Below the pieces are notes generated by a model. The model did not search any database and was not told where the DNA came from. It saw nothing but the letters and a program-made list of their open reading frames with translations. DNA of 64,000 bases from contig CM044957.1 in assembly GCA_024516035.1 (NCBI GenBank), positions 50,464,085 to 50,528,084 on the forward strand. Direction: 5' to 3'. Below are positions 38,966 to 49,539 of the stretch, one piece after another. The translations under genes were made by a program, and so were the position numbers. Origin of the DNA: Bactericera cockerelli. Its lineage: Eukaryota; Arthropoda; Insecta; Hemiptera; Triozidae. Numbering within the stretch: position 1 is the stretch's first letter; every line of letters starts with the position of its first letter.

Positions 38966-40187
38966 AAAAGCTTAAATAGATAATTTATGTAAATATAGTT
39001 GTTTTATTTTCATTCAAAAATATGTCAATAATATGATAAATTCTTAATATCAGTCAATTTTACTTGTGAATTTACATTAATTTCTGCTAAAAGATACATG
39101 AGTGACAAACACCAATTGTCAAGGGAAGATTTTGACAGGAGCAATAAATAATTGTTCCTGTTTTTCAAATGTCAATGTATAGTTGAAAAAAAAAAAATAT
39201 GTTCAAATATCCTTTGAAGAAAAACGAGCCAGCCAGCCACTTTGACTGGGAACAGAAAGATTTGCAAGAAAAGGATTTTTGTTGTAGGATGCATGAAATC
39301 TAGACCAAATACATCTCATTTGTGCACTTTTAGAATAACTGAATTTTCATGGATATAAAAATTGAATGCAAATTTCAAATATCTAACCAAGTTAACTGTT
39401 CTATTCTGCTCATATTTATTTTTTACCTGGACCAATAAAAATCATTGAGTTCAGGGTAATGAAAAGATTACTGCATTTAGAAAACCTACTTGTGGATACA
39501 ACTATTAAATTAATAAAGTCATGTACATCTAGTACAACTTCCCACTTTTCTGTTTATACTGATAATATGAGTTCTAGATTTTGTTCCATTAATTTTTAAA
39601 ATGACTTGCAATAAATATACTTAATGGAGGGTTGATAGATAATATGTCAGGTTCTTTTTAGACTTACATGAATGTTTGATTGGATTGTCTCAAATGTGTT
39701 GATGAGTTTTTTTTTCTGGGACCCAGTGTCTATGCTAGACTTCATCAAATACATTAGAAAATCTAGAAAGATTAAATGAGATGATCCAATTTAATGAGAA
39801 AATAGTGTATATATGTATCACTAACACCAAGTAACACAATCCACTGAATTCATTTTTGTATCAACAGAGGAGAATATATTTACTGGCACTATCATAGCAA
39901 TTAACAAACAACACCTATATTTCTCATTATCAAGTAAAACCAACTCTGAATAATCTAAAAAAACAGAGAAGAAATTTTGTACCACTCTGATGAGAAATGT
40001 TAGTAAAACAAAACAATATGAGATCACAAAAAGAATTCACATTTTAAATGTCAAACACCTTAAATTATATCCATTACTTTCTCACAAGGAAGTTCATTAG
40101 CTGGGTTACACTATAAACTTTCATCTATGCATTTGATTTAATGGAAAGACACTCTGGCTATTTAGTCTAATTTTTCACCTGATGGAC
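38966..40187. other. Convergent intergenic region
   Basis: Holds the 3' ends of the SANT-SWIRM gene and bora. 39517-39570 has a fragment of the 20130 repeat. No further gene; an ORF at 39821-40027 has no coding character. Confidence 0.5.
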
Positions 40188-40345
40188 TTATGAAAAAATT
40201 CTTGAACTACTCAAGTTACTTGTCTCGTAGGTACTATATCCTGTGTCTTGAAACTCACTTGACTGCTTTTCCTGTTTACTGTCATGTGTAACCTGGGTCA
40301 TCTCTATCATACTTATGTCTTCTTGAGTTTCATTTATACTTGAGC
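40188..40345 (-). CDS. bora: bora coding exon 3 (C-terminus)
   Basis: Acceptor CCTTTCAG; codes SSINETQEDISMIEMTQ and the degron-like QDTGYST, stop TAA at 40190-40188. Confidence 0.88.
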
Positions 40346-41712
40346 CTGAAAGGTTAAGATAAGTAACACAAATCAACTTGGTTGTAATAATATTGCAAAG
40401 TTTGTTTGTGGATTGATTTTTTCCCTCCTTATCTTTGCCAACAATTTACCTCTTGATTGATCTTTTTTGTTGTTGAAAACTCCTTTTTTTCTAGCACTTA
40501 ATCCTACTGGACACTCTTGAAAAGTATGAGTATCTTTAATCATTCTAATTTTTTTGCTGTTACCTCTTATCCTCAGTGTTTTAATATTTTCTAGAATAAC
40601 TTGAAATTTTGGCCTTGTTGAGAAAAAAAATTAAGGACTTGCTCTCATATTATAGTGTACCTGGCTCATGTGTAAAGAAAATATTGTATTTTTTATTACT
40701 GTCTTAACAGTCAGGTATTTTGAGAAAAAATTACATGATATCTGAAATTTGCCTTGCATAGCACCAATTTTCATGCAAAATAGCACTTCCCCCTTTTCCA
40801 AATATTTTGAAAATATCATTATACTTACTGGATGGTGTTTGATAGTTTGATGAGGAGGAGGAGGATGATTCACTTGAAGAGAATTTAAGCATTTTAGTAG
40901 CAGTCTTGTTGATGTTCATGATCGGTGAGAATGCTGGTGGGGACTCTACATTAGTAGGACTAAAGAGTGTTCTACTTTTAACAATGGGTGTGGTGGGTAG
41001 GAGAGACATATGGGTTGGTGAAACATGGTGACCACTAAATATCGGGCTCCTCTCCACTGTTGTGTAAGCAGGGGAGAATTTCAGTTTTCTTCGTGAGTTG
41101 GACAGATTCAAACTGTCAGTTTCCTCAAATACAACTGTTTCTTCTGTAAGGAAATAAGGTTTCAACAGCTCCTCAATATTACTGGGGAGTTTGGCTGGAA
41201 AACTAAGCATTGTCTGAGTACCCATATTGCACTTTTCTATCACACTTGCATTTGATTTCTTATGTTCAGGGGTAGATGAGGCAGCTGTTCCATATTTTTC
41301 ATTTGGTGATTTCCAACAGGGACTTGGAACAGCATGATACTCGGTAAAATACTTGTCAATAACTTCCTGAATATCTGACTCTGCTTCAGAATCCAAAGTT
41401 TCTGTGCACTGACTATGAGTATTGTCCTCATCAATAGGTACAGGTGCAATACGTGACAGATCTTCAATTGACCATTCACATTCTGTTTCTTCTGTACTTG
41501 TGGACATTTTTAATACATTAGGGCTAAGAAATGAAGGCCTCTTCATTCTTTCTATCAAACCACACTCAAATGGGTTGACAGTGACTTTAAAGTTTTTGTT
41601 AACTCCAGGTGTAGTGTGTACAGGCTGCAGGTAATTAGGAACTGCTGATAAAATTGTGGGAGATTTGTTTTCTTTCTGCTCCATTTGGTCTGACATTGTG
41701 AAGTCCTGCAAG
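40188..41712 (-). CDS. bora: Protein aurora borealis (Bora)
   Basis: Bora is phosphorylated by cyclin-Cdk, then helps Aurora A activate Plk1/Polo at mitotic entry. Coding exons 40829-41696, 40450-40590 and 40188-40345 join to 388 aa, shorter than the roughly 540-560 aa of fly and human proteins. Conserved N-terminal blocks are NPFECGLIERMKRPSFLSP and CEWSIEDLSRIAPVPIDEDN. Many S/T-P sites (SPTIL, SPNVL, SPCW, SPIF, TPIV, SPPAF) fit Cdk control, and NSRRKLKFSP matches a conserved RxL-type site. The C-terminal DTGYST resembles the family DSGYNT phosphodegron, with Thr for Ser. The start is the only ATG before the first conserved block and follows a TTTTTCAG acceptor; 5' UTR 41697-41712. Head-to-head with the transporter at 43052. 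Confidence 0.9.
40450..40590 (-). CDS. bora: bora coding exon 2
   Basis: Basic segment (NIKTLRIRGNSKKIRMIKDT). Acceptor TTATTCTAG, chosen because it alone keeps the frame open; donor GTAAAT. Phase 1 in and out. Confidence 0.7.
40829..41696 (-). CDS. bora: bora coding exon 1
   Basis: 289 codons plus one base, MSDQMEQKENKSPTILSAVP to NYQTPSS, donor GTAAGT. Holds all N-terminal conserved blocks and a run of Ser. Confidence 0.92.
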
Positions 41713-42116
41713 CTGAAAAGAAAAAGTAGAATTGTAGATAAGAACTTTTGAATTGACAGTGCCCTGGGAAAAAAAAGCACACAGAATGTGTTTTCTTGAG
41801 ATTAATATTCTTCAGTTCAAAAAATCACTGATCATTTACTGAGGTACATTTTTTATAAAACCCAAAAGAGGAATTAGACACATACGTTGTACCTACTATA
41901 GTATTAAAATTAAGTTTTGGATGGGGAAGGATGAGCTCCCCTCAGATGGATCAAGCCCTGAGATATTTTATACCTTTTTTCCTTTATCCTTGTTATAACA
42001 GTTTCCAGGTAATAGGACATACATTATGTGTTCTGCAATTGTCCCTCCACATTTAATTAAATCTATAGGTACAAAAGTCACTCAAAGTGATAATTTTGAA
42101 ATGCTTCATCACTTAC

Positions 42117-42200
42117 CTTGATGTCTTCCTTAGGCCTTTGAAAGTGGATTTTCGTAGTCTTGCTGTTCAAAGTGTTTCACTGGTTGGTCTCAAGTAGAAC
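42117..42200 (-). other. bora: Probable bora 5' UTR exon
   Basis: A GTAAGT donor (plus-strand ACTTAC, 42111-42116) follows a stretch without ATG, upstream of the acceptor at 41713. The 5' limit is unknown. Confidence 0.5.
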
Positions 42201-43051
42201 CACTTGAGCAATTAGTAACCGTATTTAAACAACGGAAACACCTCATTGATTATGAACATTAATGAAAGGTGAGAAATATTCAATTAATAATAATTAATTC
42301 ATTTAAATAAATTGAGAATTAACGGTAGTCACACTGCTGTGTTTACATTTTGGGTTTTCAAAATCAACGGTCGGGCGGTGGCTCGAAAGCTGGCCAACTT
42401 CTCCTTCATCAAATATTTTGCCACGTCCGCATGTTGTGCGCATTCCTTCAAGTAACGTTCACACTATCAAGTGGTATCGCTCACAACCCCTGACAGAATT
42501 TAACACATTTTTAATGATAAATTTAATCAAAACCCCTTTTTCATTTAATAATTCATTGTAAAAATATGACTTTCATAATTTTACGTTTTAATATTTCAAT
42601 TTAATCTCTGAATATCTAATACTCGGAGAGGTTTTTTTACATCCAAGTCAAGACCTAAAATGTTATTCGAAAATTTCCGGCTAAATGTTTGAGCACCCCT
42701 GGAAAGTATTACCACTTATAGCTCACCTCTCACTGATTGAAAGGTTACATCGAAAAATATACAAGAGATAAGTAGTGATAAGAAGCTGGTGTTATCGAGT
42801 GTTTTCCTGTTTTTCCACAAAATTAATTTTGAAAGCTTTGAGCTTCAGAGCTAATACTGAGCAACAAAAATGAAAGATATTCGATTATAGTCTCAATATT
42901 ATTAGAGAGCTCCTTTTGAGACAAAGTCTCAGCTCTCATTCTAAACTAGACCCTTTACAAATGGCCTGGTTAGTGTCTTAAAATGGGCCACAGCAATCTC
43001 AAAAGTCCAGAGAGGTAGATACAACTTCATTAGGAGCCATCAGATCAAGAT
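42201..43051. promoter_or_regulatory. bora / SLC35E1-like shared 5' region
   Basis: The two genes diverge from here, about 0.85 kb between likely first exons. No repeats recognised, unlike most of the window. No TATA box assigned. A bidirectional promoter is an inference. Confidence 0.45.
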
Positions 43052-43367
43052 ATGGCTGAAACAAGAGAAATACTTAACGTGGTCATCCTGTGTCTGCTGT
43101 GGTATGTCGTCAGCTCCAGTAACAATGTTATTGGAAAGATGTTGCTCAGTGACTTCCCATATCCAATGACAGTAACCATGATACAACTCTTGTCCATCAC
43201 TGTGTATTCAGAGATATTTTTTAATATGTGGGGAATCAGAAAATATGTTGACATGAGCTGGTCATACTATTTCAAACTGATTGTACCTCTGGCTCTTGGA
43301 AAATTTATTGCTTCCGTACTGTCTCATGTCAGCATATGGAAAGTTCCCGTATCCTATGCACACACAG
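43052..43367 (+). CDS. SLC35E1-like exon 1
   Basis: [20 protein letters not shown] to VSYAHT, about three membrane segments; donor GTATGT, ends in phase 1. Confidence 0.92.
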
Positions 43368-46300
43368 GTATGTTCTATATCATACTAAATTTCAATGTTT
43401 TTCCCTCTCTTTCAACCTTACCTTTGTCCAATAAGTGGGGTTGGCATTTGCTTCATGATTTCTACCCTATCTCTCTATCCAATGTTTTTTTTTTTTTTAA
43501 TTACACTGTACATTGAACTTTTTTGGGGGTTTAGGTTATTATTATCTGTTACATTTAACAACTGTTACACCATATAGGCAGGCTGGTGGTCTAGTTACTC
43601 TGACCACTTTTTGTTAAAAAAATTTACTCAAGAAAATTGACCAATGTTATTTAACACATACACGACCGGTTGTCCCACCGGTGGGACAAGTGAGTATGTA
43701 CACAATGGACCAGTTGTCCCACCGGTGGAACAAGTGACCTTCTTGATTTCAAACCTGTTTCTCCCACTGGTGGGACACCTATTCCTATGTTTTAGTATAG
43801 AAATATACTCTATACCCCTGTATAATTTTACTCTCCAAGCAGGTTTTTCGTCCCAGGAGGTCAGATATGCTCAGATATCGCCTCTGATAACACAAAGAGG
43901 TGTAAACCACAAATTTTTGAAATCGTTTTTATTGCTTGGATTGAGTCTACTTGTGCTACAGAAACTTTATGCAGAAGAAAACTCATTTTGGCTCTCCTGT
44001 AAAATTTGGAAAATGTTGTTTACGCCTCTTTGTGTTGTCAGAGGTGATATATCAGTCCCATGCGTACATACACTGAAAATGGTGCCGGTAGTGTATGTGT
44101 TAATGACTAACTGCTATTTTGGTGTTGAGTAAAAGGTATAATGCAGTGGTATTTTATATTAAAACTGAGTCTGCAAAACAAAGTATTCTTTTTTTTATCA
44201 TCCATTGTTTATAAAATCATGTGTTTTCTTGTTTTCAGTCAAAGCAACAATGCCTCTCTTTACTGTGATTTTGTCAAGGATCATTCTTAGAGAAAAGCAA
44301 ACAACAAGGGTGAGTTTTACTGTATTACAATTAAGTATGTAGCATCATGTTAGGTATCATGTTGGATATAGAAACACCAGGTTTAAATCCTGGCTGGATT
44401 GTTTATTTCAGATGTCGGGGTTCTAAAAATAATAATAATTCTCTTTAGTGGAAGTTAACCACCAGACAAGGTTAATGCTCAAAGCATTTTCTACCACCTA
44501 ACCTGCAAGAGTCTTCTTATTATGTGGTCACAAACTCAAATTAATGAGGAAAAATTCATGCACTGGGTGGGATTCAAACCAACGGATCCCTACGCTACCT
44601 GGATTACCAGACTAGTGCGTTAACCACTTGACTACCAGTGCATGTCTTAAAAGAAATAATAATTAAAAAATAATAAAGACATTTGAAATTCCACATTTTT
44701 TCAGTCTTATTAACTTAATATAAGATTCATTATCTGACCTAGTTCTAGGGTTCCATTGGTGTGGATGATAATTGGCAGAAAATACTTGAAGAGTTAGTTA
44801 TTTACCTTATTATAAATTATACCCTATTTATTATTAACTCATACAATTAACACTGTAACCTGATCTATCTTGTTAGTGTAATGGGACTCCCTGTTTGGAG
44901 CCATCAGTTTAAAAATAGTATTACTAATATCTAGACAAAAAATGTAAGTATTAAATAAATAAATTATTATTTTTGAGGAAAAAATATGTAAATCATACTT
45001 AGGTAATTATATCTCATGCTACCATTGGAAATTAAAAAAAAAATTAACCTAATAAATAACATTTTGTCCACAGGTTTACATGTCTCTAGTGCCAATTATT
45101 GTTGGGGTGGGTGTGGCCACAATGACAGAACTCTCATTTGACATGACAGGGTTGATTAGTGCTCTTGTGGCTACCCTGCAGTACTCACTTCAGAACATTT
45201 TCTCCAAGAAGGTCCTGGCAGATACGGGGGTTCATCATCTCCGACTGTTGCACATCCTTGGCAGACTTGCTCTTCTCTTGTTCTTGCCATTCTGGTTATA
45301 TTTTGACTTTGTACATATTGTAAATGAGCCCATAGTAAGTAAGCAAGTGTTTCCCAATCATTTAATTAAAATTATTCTCTATTTGACACCCAGTCAGGAC
45401 ATGACAAGTTATCCCCCTTCTTGGATTTGACCACATATTAATAACATTAAAGTTCTATTTGGGCCAAATAAATAACACATTATTGTTGTTATTATTATAA
45501 TTGAGATTTTTTTAATTAAGATAAGTTGTATAAATTGAATATTGAGAAATCAATTTTCAAACACTGAAAAAAAGAAAAAAATTAAGATTTTTTTCAAGTT
45601 ATCATATTATTTGTGTTAATCACTTTTATTATGTCACAACTACTCATACGGACTTTACTAAATCTTTGCTGTACTTGGTACTTGAACCTCTGACGTCCAG
45701 GTTACAAGTCCACTGCCTTATCAATCAAGCTACTGAGTTGGTTTTTTTTTTTTTAAATATAATTGAAAAACTTCACTCCCTCCACAGTTCAGCACAGACA
45801 GCAGTAGCCGAGTCATATTCCTGCTAGCTCTCGACGGCGTCCTCAACTGGCTGCAGAACATCATTGCGTTCAGTGTCATGTCCCTCGTTACATCCCTCAC
45901 TTATGCGGTAGCAAGCGCCTCCAAGCGGATATTTGTAATAGCTGTGTCCCTCCTGGCTTTGGGTAACCCGGTGACGGGAACCAATATCTTCGGGATGATG
46001 CTCGCTATCTTTGGAGTGCTGGCTTACAATAAGGTGAATAGTGACAGCTCAAACGACCTTTTTTAAAATAAAAACATTACTCTTAAAGGGGAAGGTAATA
46101 ATAATACTCTAAAGCACCTAGCAAGGTTCTTGCTTAAAGCATTTTCTACCACCTAACTCTCTAGAGTCTTTTATATATTGTGTGGTCACATTAAAGACAG
46201 TCTTATTATTATGTATCATTTTATATCCTATGGGGTTTGGTGGAAGAGAAAGCCACAGGCTTTAACCTCGTCCCTTGGTTCACTACATATTTTTTTTTTT

Positions 46301-47438
46301 TAAAGATGAGTGTTTCACAGCCGTTTTTATTTCATAGCCATGAAACAGGAACTACTGTAGACGCTTTTGGTCTGTGTTGTAGCCTACCCATCCCGTAGTA
46401 TGCCTCCCCTCTGATGGGCGAGAAGTAACACAATACTTCCCAATTAGGTGCTGGGTCAACACGAGCGCACCGGAAGGTATTGTAACCAATTAAGAATACA
46501 AATTTTCTCGGCACGGGGGATCGAACCCGGGAACTTCCGCATGGCAAGAGAGTCCTTAACCACTGAGCTAATCGCGCGCTCTATTGTGTTCTTTTTTATT
46601 TCATGTCCTATGTATGTATCATGTGGTTTACCAATAAAGTGTTAAATAATAACATATGGTAGCTCATAAGTGAAATTTTATTTTGGATAACTCTGGTTTC
46701 GAGCCAAATACGTGGAATTTGTCTATGAAGGTATAGAATGGTCCCCCCGACCTCCCGATTTAGAGTAAATTTTTCACTTATAAAACGTGAAATATAGTTA
46801 GTTGAAATATTTTAAATTTAAAAATTTCAACTTACTTTTTTTCGCGCCTTCATGGACAGCACTCCAGAAGAGGCTATTTTTACACTTTCTACCCTCTATC
46901 TCTTGAACTGTAAGTCTTAGCTCACTGAAATGTAATTCAATGAACTTTTCTCAACGAGACCTTTAAAACAATATGCCACATTTTTATTTTTAAATTTGAT
47001 CCGTGTCAGCCTCACTGAGGCATGGGAGGCATTTTTTTTTTTTTTTTTTTTTTTTTTTGCAAAAACTTTATCTCCCAAAAATTAGAGCAAGACAGGTTCT
47101 TGAGTTTTTTGATATTCTATGTAGTTTCTAAGAAACCCAGGCCTGGGTGAGGAACCCCTGTATATTTATTTTTAACTATGTTTTCTTTTAATAATATTAT
47201 ATTTATATTGTTTATTACGTGTAATTAATTTTGTAAATAAATAAATAAAATAATGTTAAATAGTATTTTAAATAAACCCTGATGTTTTCTTTCTTAATTA
47301 CTCCAAAATAATAATTATATTATTGTTTAACATTATTTTTCTTTCTTTCGCCAGGCCAAATATGACGCTCGCAACGTGGATAAAAAGAACACCCTTCTCC
47401 CTACACGCAATCCTCGTGGAAACCAGCCCAATCCCTGA
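43052..47438 (+). CDS. SLC35E1-like transporter (triose-phosphate-type, NST superfamily)
   Basis: Exons 43052-43367, 44239-44309, 45074-45334, 45788-46033 and 47355-47438 join to 325 aa. Multi-pass membrane protein of the SLC35E/TPT family, expected in the Golgi or ER; the substrate of SLC35E1 is not established. Family signatures: [78 protein letters not shown] and LAYNKAKYD. Start: ATG before a hydrophobic first helix ([21 protein letters not shown]). The tail after LLPT appears shifted: the plus-one-base frame stays open for over 40 codons to a TAG at 47558, so the true protein may be about 370 aa (human about 410). Introns hold SINEs and a piggyBac-type MITE. Confidence 0.92.
43651..44103. 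mobile_element. piggyBac-type MITE with TTAA ends
   Basis: Ends TTAACACATACACGACCGG and CCGGTAGTGTATGTGTTAA are inverted (one mismatch). The left side has three variants of TTGTCCCACCGGTGGGACAA. In intron 1 of the SLC35E1-like gene; the 162-codon ORF across it is a chance ORF. Confidence 0.8.
44239..44309 (+). CDS. SLC35E1-like exon 2
   Basis: 71 bp, [20 protein letters not shown] then QTTR, family core; acceptor TTTTCAG, donor GTGAGT. Confidence 0.93.
44440..44643 (-). mobile_element. SINE family B, full copy
   Basis: CTCTTTAGTGGAAGTTAACC to ACTTGACTACCAGTGCATG. Confidence 0.8.
44645..45070. other. Intron 2 of the SLC35E1-like gene
   Basis: AT-rich; nothing recognised apart from a short SINE G-like trace (44740-44760). 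Confidence 0.5.
45074..45334 (+). CDS. SLC35E1-like exon 3
   Basis: 87 codons, [20 protein letters not shown] through [20 protein letters not shown]; acceptor TCCACAG, donor GTAAGT. Confidence 0.94.
45340..45785 (-). mobile_element. SINE E tail fragment and SINE D copy in intron 3
   Basis: 45390-45440 has GTCAGGACATGACAAGTTATCC (family E edge). 45598-45740 is family D (CACTTTTATTATGTCACAAC, CCAGGTTACAAGTCCACTGC). Confidence 0.6.
45788..46033 (+). CDS. SLC35E1-like exon 4
   Basis: 82 codons ending FGVLAYNK; acceptor CTCCACAG, donor GTGAAT. If unspliced it reads ten more codons to TAA at 46064-46066, with AATAAA starting at 46067. Confidence 0.93.
46085..46645. mobile_element. SINE B part, then LINE-like tail split by SINE A
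   Basis: 46085-46200 is a degraded SINE B (minus). 46238-46285 and 46580-46645 are one LINE-like tail (GGTGGAAGAGAAAGCCACAG, then GTTTACCAATAAAGTGTT) interrupted by a minus-strand SINE A at 46290-46578. Confidence 0.7.
46690..47163. mobile_element. Diverged relative of the 48201 foldback element
   Basis: AAAACAATATGCCACA, TTTTGATATTCT and AGAAACCCAGGCCTGGGTGA to CTGTATA match the right arm at 48870-49086. Contains a T run at 47034-47058. Confidence 0.6.
47355..47438 (+). CDS. SLC35E1-like exon 5 (tail, apparent frameshift)
   Basis: Acceptor [25 protein letters not shown] matches the family tail, then the frame closes at TGA 47436-47438. A second frame from about 47402 stays open to TAG at 47558-47560 and looks coding. 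Confidence 0.75.
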   Translation, partial: AKYDARNVDKKNTLLPTRNPRGNQPNP

Positions 47439-48120
47439 ATGCCGTCTGGAACAACGGAGTGAGTAAGGAAAAGAAACATTCGTCCGGAAACCTGCTCTAC
47501 AACACAGCGGATACCAAGATCCTCATGTCCGTATAGGGCAGGGTCCTTGACAGAGAACTCCTCATATGAAGGGTTTTCTATCAGATACTGCATTTAATTT
47601 AAAAAAAATATATCGATTTGGTTTTAAAAACCTCCCTTTTAGTAGGAAGAAAAAAAAATAATCAAAATGACCACTTTATGACCAAGAACTCCTCATATGC
47701 ATGGATTTTCTATTTGATAGTGCATTAATTTCATTTTGTTATCGGTTTGGTTTCATTTTTAAAAAGAACCTTTTGGTATAAAGAAAAAAAAAATCAAAAT
47801 AACTGCCTCCTGACAGAGAAATCTTTATACAAAGTTACTTCATTTAATTCCATTTTGTTATCAGTTTGGTTTTATTCTAAAATCTTTTAGTAGAAACTTG
47901 ATACAAAGAAAGAAAGAAAGAAAAAACAAAATAGGCGTCCTCAAGACAGATAAAAAATCCTGATCATAACGATACTTTCAATAATAGAGGATACTTTTTT
48001 TATTTTAATATATAAAATATTTAAATAAAAAAAAGTATCCGGCATTTAATCCTATTTCCTTACTGACCCTTTATTATTAAAACCCTTTAAGTAGAAACTC
48101 GGTCAGGGTTCTATTTAAAA
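47439..48120 (+). other. SLC35E1-like 3' region
   Basis: Up to 47560 may code in the shifted frame. 47570-47960 has three imperfect repeats of about 130 bp around TCATTTTGTTATCGGTTTGG. No other gene. Confidence 0.5.
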
Positions 48121-48123
48121 CTT

Positions 48124-49160
48124 CAGAGGTCGCGTGTCCGAAACCCAGCCGGGACAAGTTATCCTTCCATTTTAATTTTATCCACATAGTACATAATATA
48201 CAGGGTCTTCATAAAGTCTCACCCAGGCCTAGGTTTCTCGAAAACGACTCAGAATATCAAAAAACGCAAAAACCCGTATTCCTTTATATTTAGGGCGATT
48301 GATTTTCAGCCAAAAAAATTTTGCCTACACGGCCCCAGTCAGGCTGGGCATGGACCAACTTTAAAATCTTAAATAGAATGGTATGTCTTGTGGCATATTG
48401 TTTTAAAGGTCTTATTGAGAGAAGTTCATTACAATAAATTTCAGTGTGCTACGACTTACCGTTCTTGAGATACAGGGTCGGACGTCCTGCGTAATATCCA
48501 TATATTTTGACCTATAACTCGTTAACCGTAAATTATGGAGAAAATTTTTCTTGGTAATAAAAACTCCTTGTGGCAAGAACTTTCGAACAAGTTTAAACTT
48601 GATTTGTTTTTTCGTTAATTTTTTTTCGACTGTTCGTCCGGCTGGCTGACGAAACCGACCAGAAACTAACATCAACAGAGTATGTCGAGTTATAACTTGT
48701 TCGAAAGTTCTTGTCATAAGGAGTTATTATTATCAAGAAAAGTTTTCTCCATAATTTACGGTTAACGAGTTATAGGTCAAAATATATGGATATTACGCAG
48801 GACGTCCGACCCTGTATCTCAAGAACGGTAAGTCGTAGCACACTGAAATTTATTGTAATGAACTTCTCTCAATAATACCTTTAAAACAATATGCCACAAG
48901 ACATACCATTCCATTTAAGATTTTAAAGTTGGTCCATGCCCAGCCTGACTGGGGCCGTGTAGGCAAAATTTTTTTGGCTGAAAATCAATCCCCCTAAATA
49001 TAAAGGAATACGGGTTTTTGCGTTTTTTGATATTCTGAGTCGTTTTCGAGAAACCTAGGCCTGGGTGAGACTTTATGAAGACCCTGTATATGTCTTGGAC
49101 TTACTGCTGGAAAAAAGGGACTTATTAATCCTTGTCAGGCAGGCAATATTATTAATATAC
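48124..49160 (+). mobile_element. SINE family E split by a foldback element
   Basis: The left part (GAAACCCAGCCGGGACAAGT) and right part (TGTCTTGGACTTACTGCTGG) form one SINE E; the break is at 48200/49087. Confidence 0.75.
48201..49086. mobile_element. 886-bp foldback element with TA target duplication
   Basis: Ends CAGGGTCTTCATAAAGTCTC and its inverse. Arms of about 395 bp (48201-48595 and 48690-49086) surround a loop of about 95 bp. Comparison with the intact SINE at 11470-11495 (inverse) shows a single TA at the empty site. No transposase. Confidence 0.88.
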
Positions 49161-49440
49161 GAGTATCCAGTAGATCGTGAAAGACACTAGTAATCCAGGT
49201 GGACGCAAAATTGTGAGTTCCTTACCTAATGCATTTTTTCTTATTTAGTTGAAACCATGCCCGAATAATGGCACCACAACAGTTGCTAAAAATAAGTCCT
49301 AATTCGGCAGAATAAGTTTTTGGATTAATATTAAAATTCAAAGTACTCATCTCACGACAGAAAAATAAAGTCTAAATGAATTATTCACTTGATACCTTGA
49401 CAGTGGTGTTTAAGAAAATCAGCTTTAAATAAATTCACAG

Positions 49441-49534
49441 TAATTGAGAAAAAGAAGAAAAATACTTGTCTTCACTCGACAGAAATTAATTTCTGTCGAG
49501 TGAAGACAAGTGTTTTTCTTCTTTTTCTCAATTA
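49441..49534. repeat. Near-perfect hairpin, 47-bp arms
   Basis: TTGTCTTCACTCGACAGAAA is mirrored across a centre at 49487/49488 with one mismatch and no loop. Could be a tiny MITE or an RNA hairpin. Confidence 0.85.
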
Positions 49535-49539
49535 TGACG

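Noticed and set aside
43644..44132. 162-codon ORF in SLC35E1-like intron 1
   Set aside because: It spans a piggyBac-type MITE almost end to end, so it is a chance ORF.
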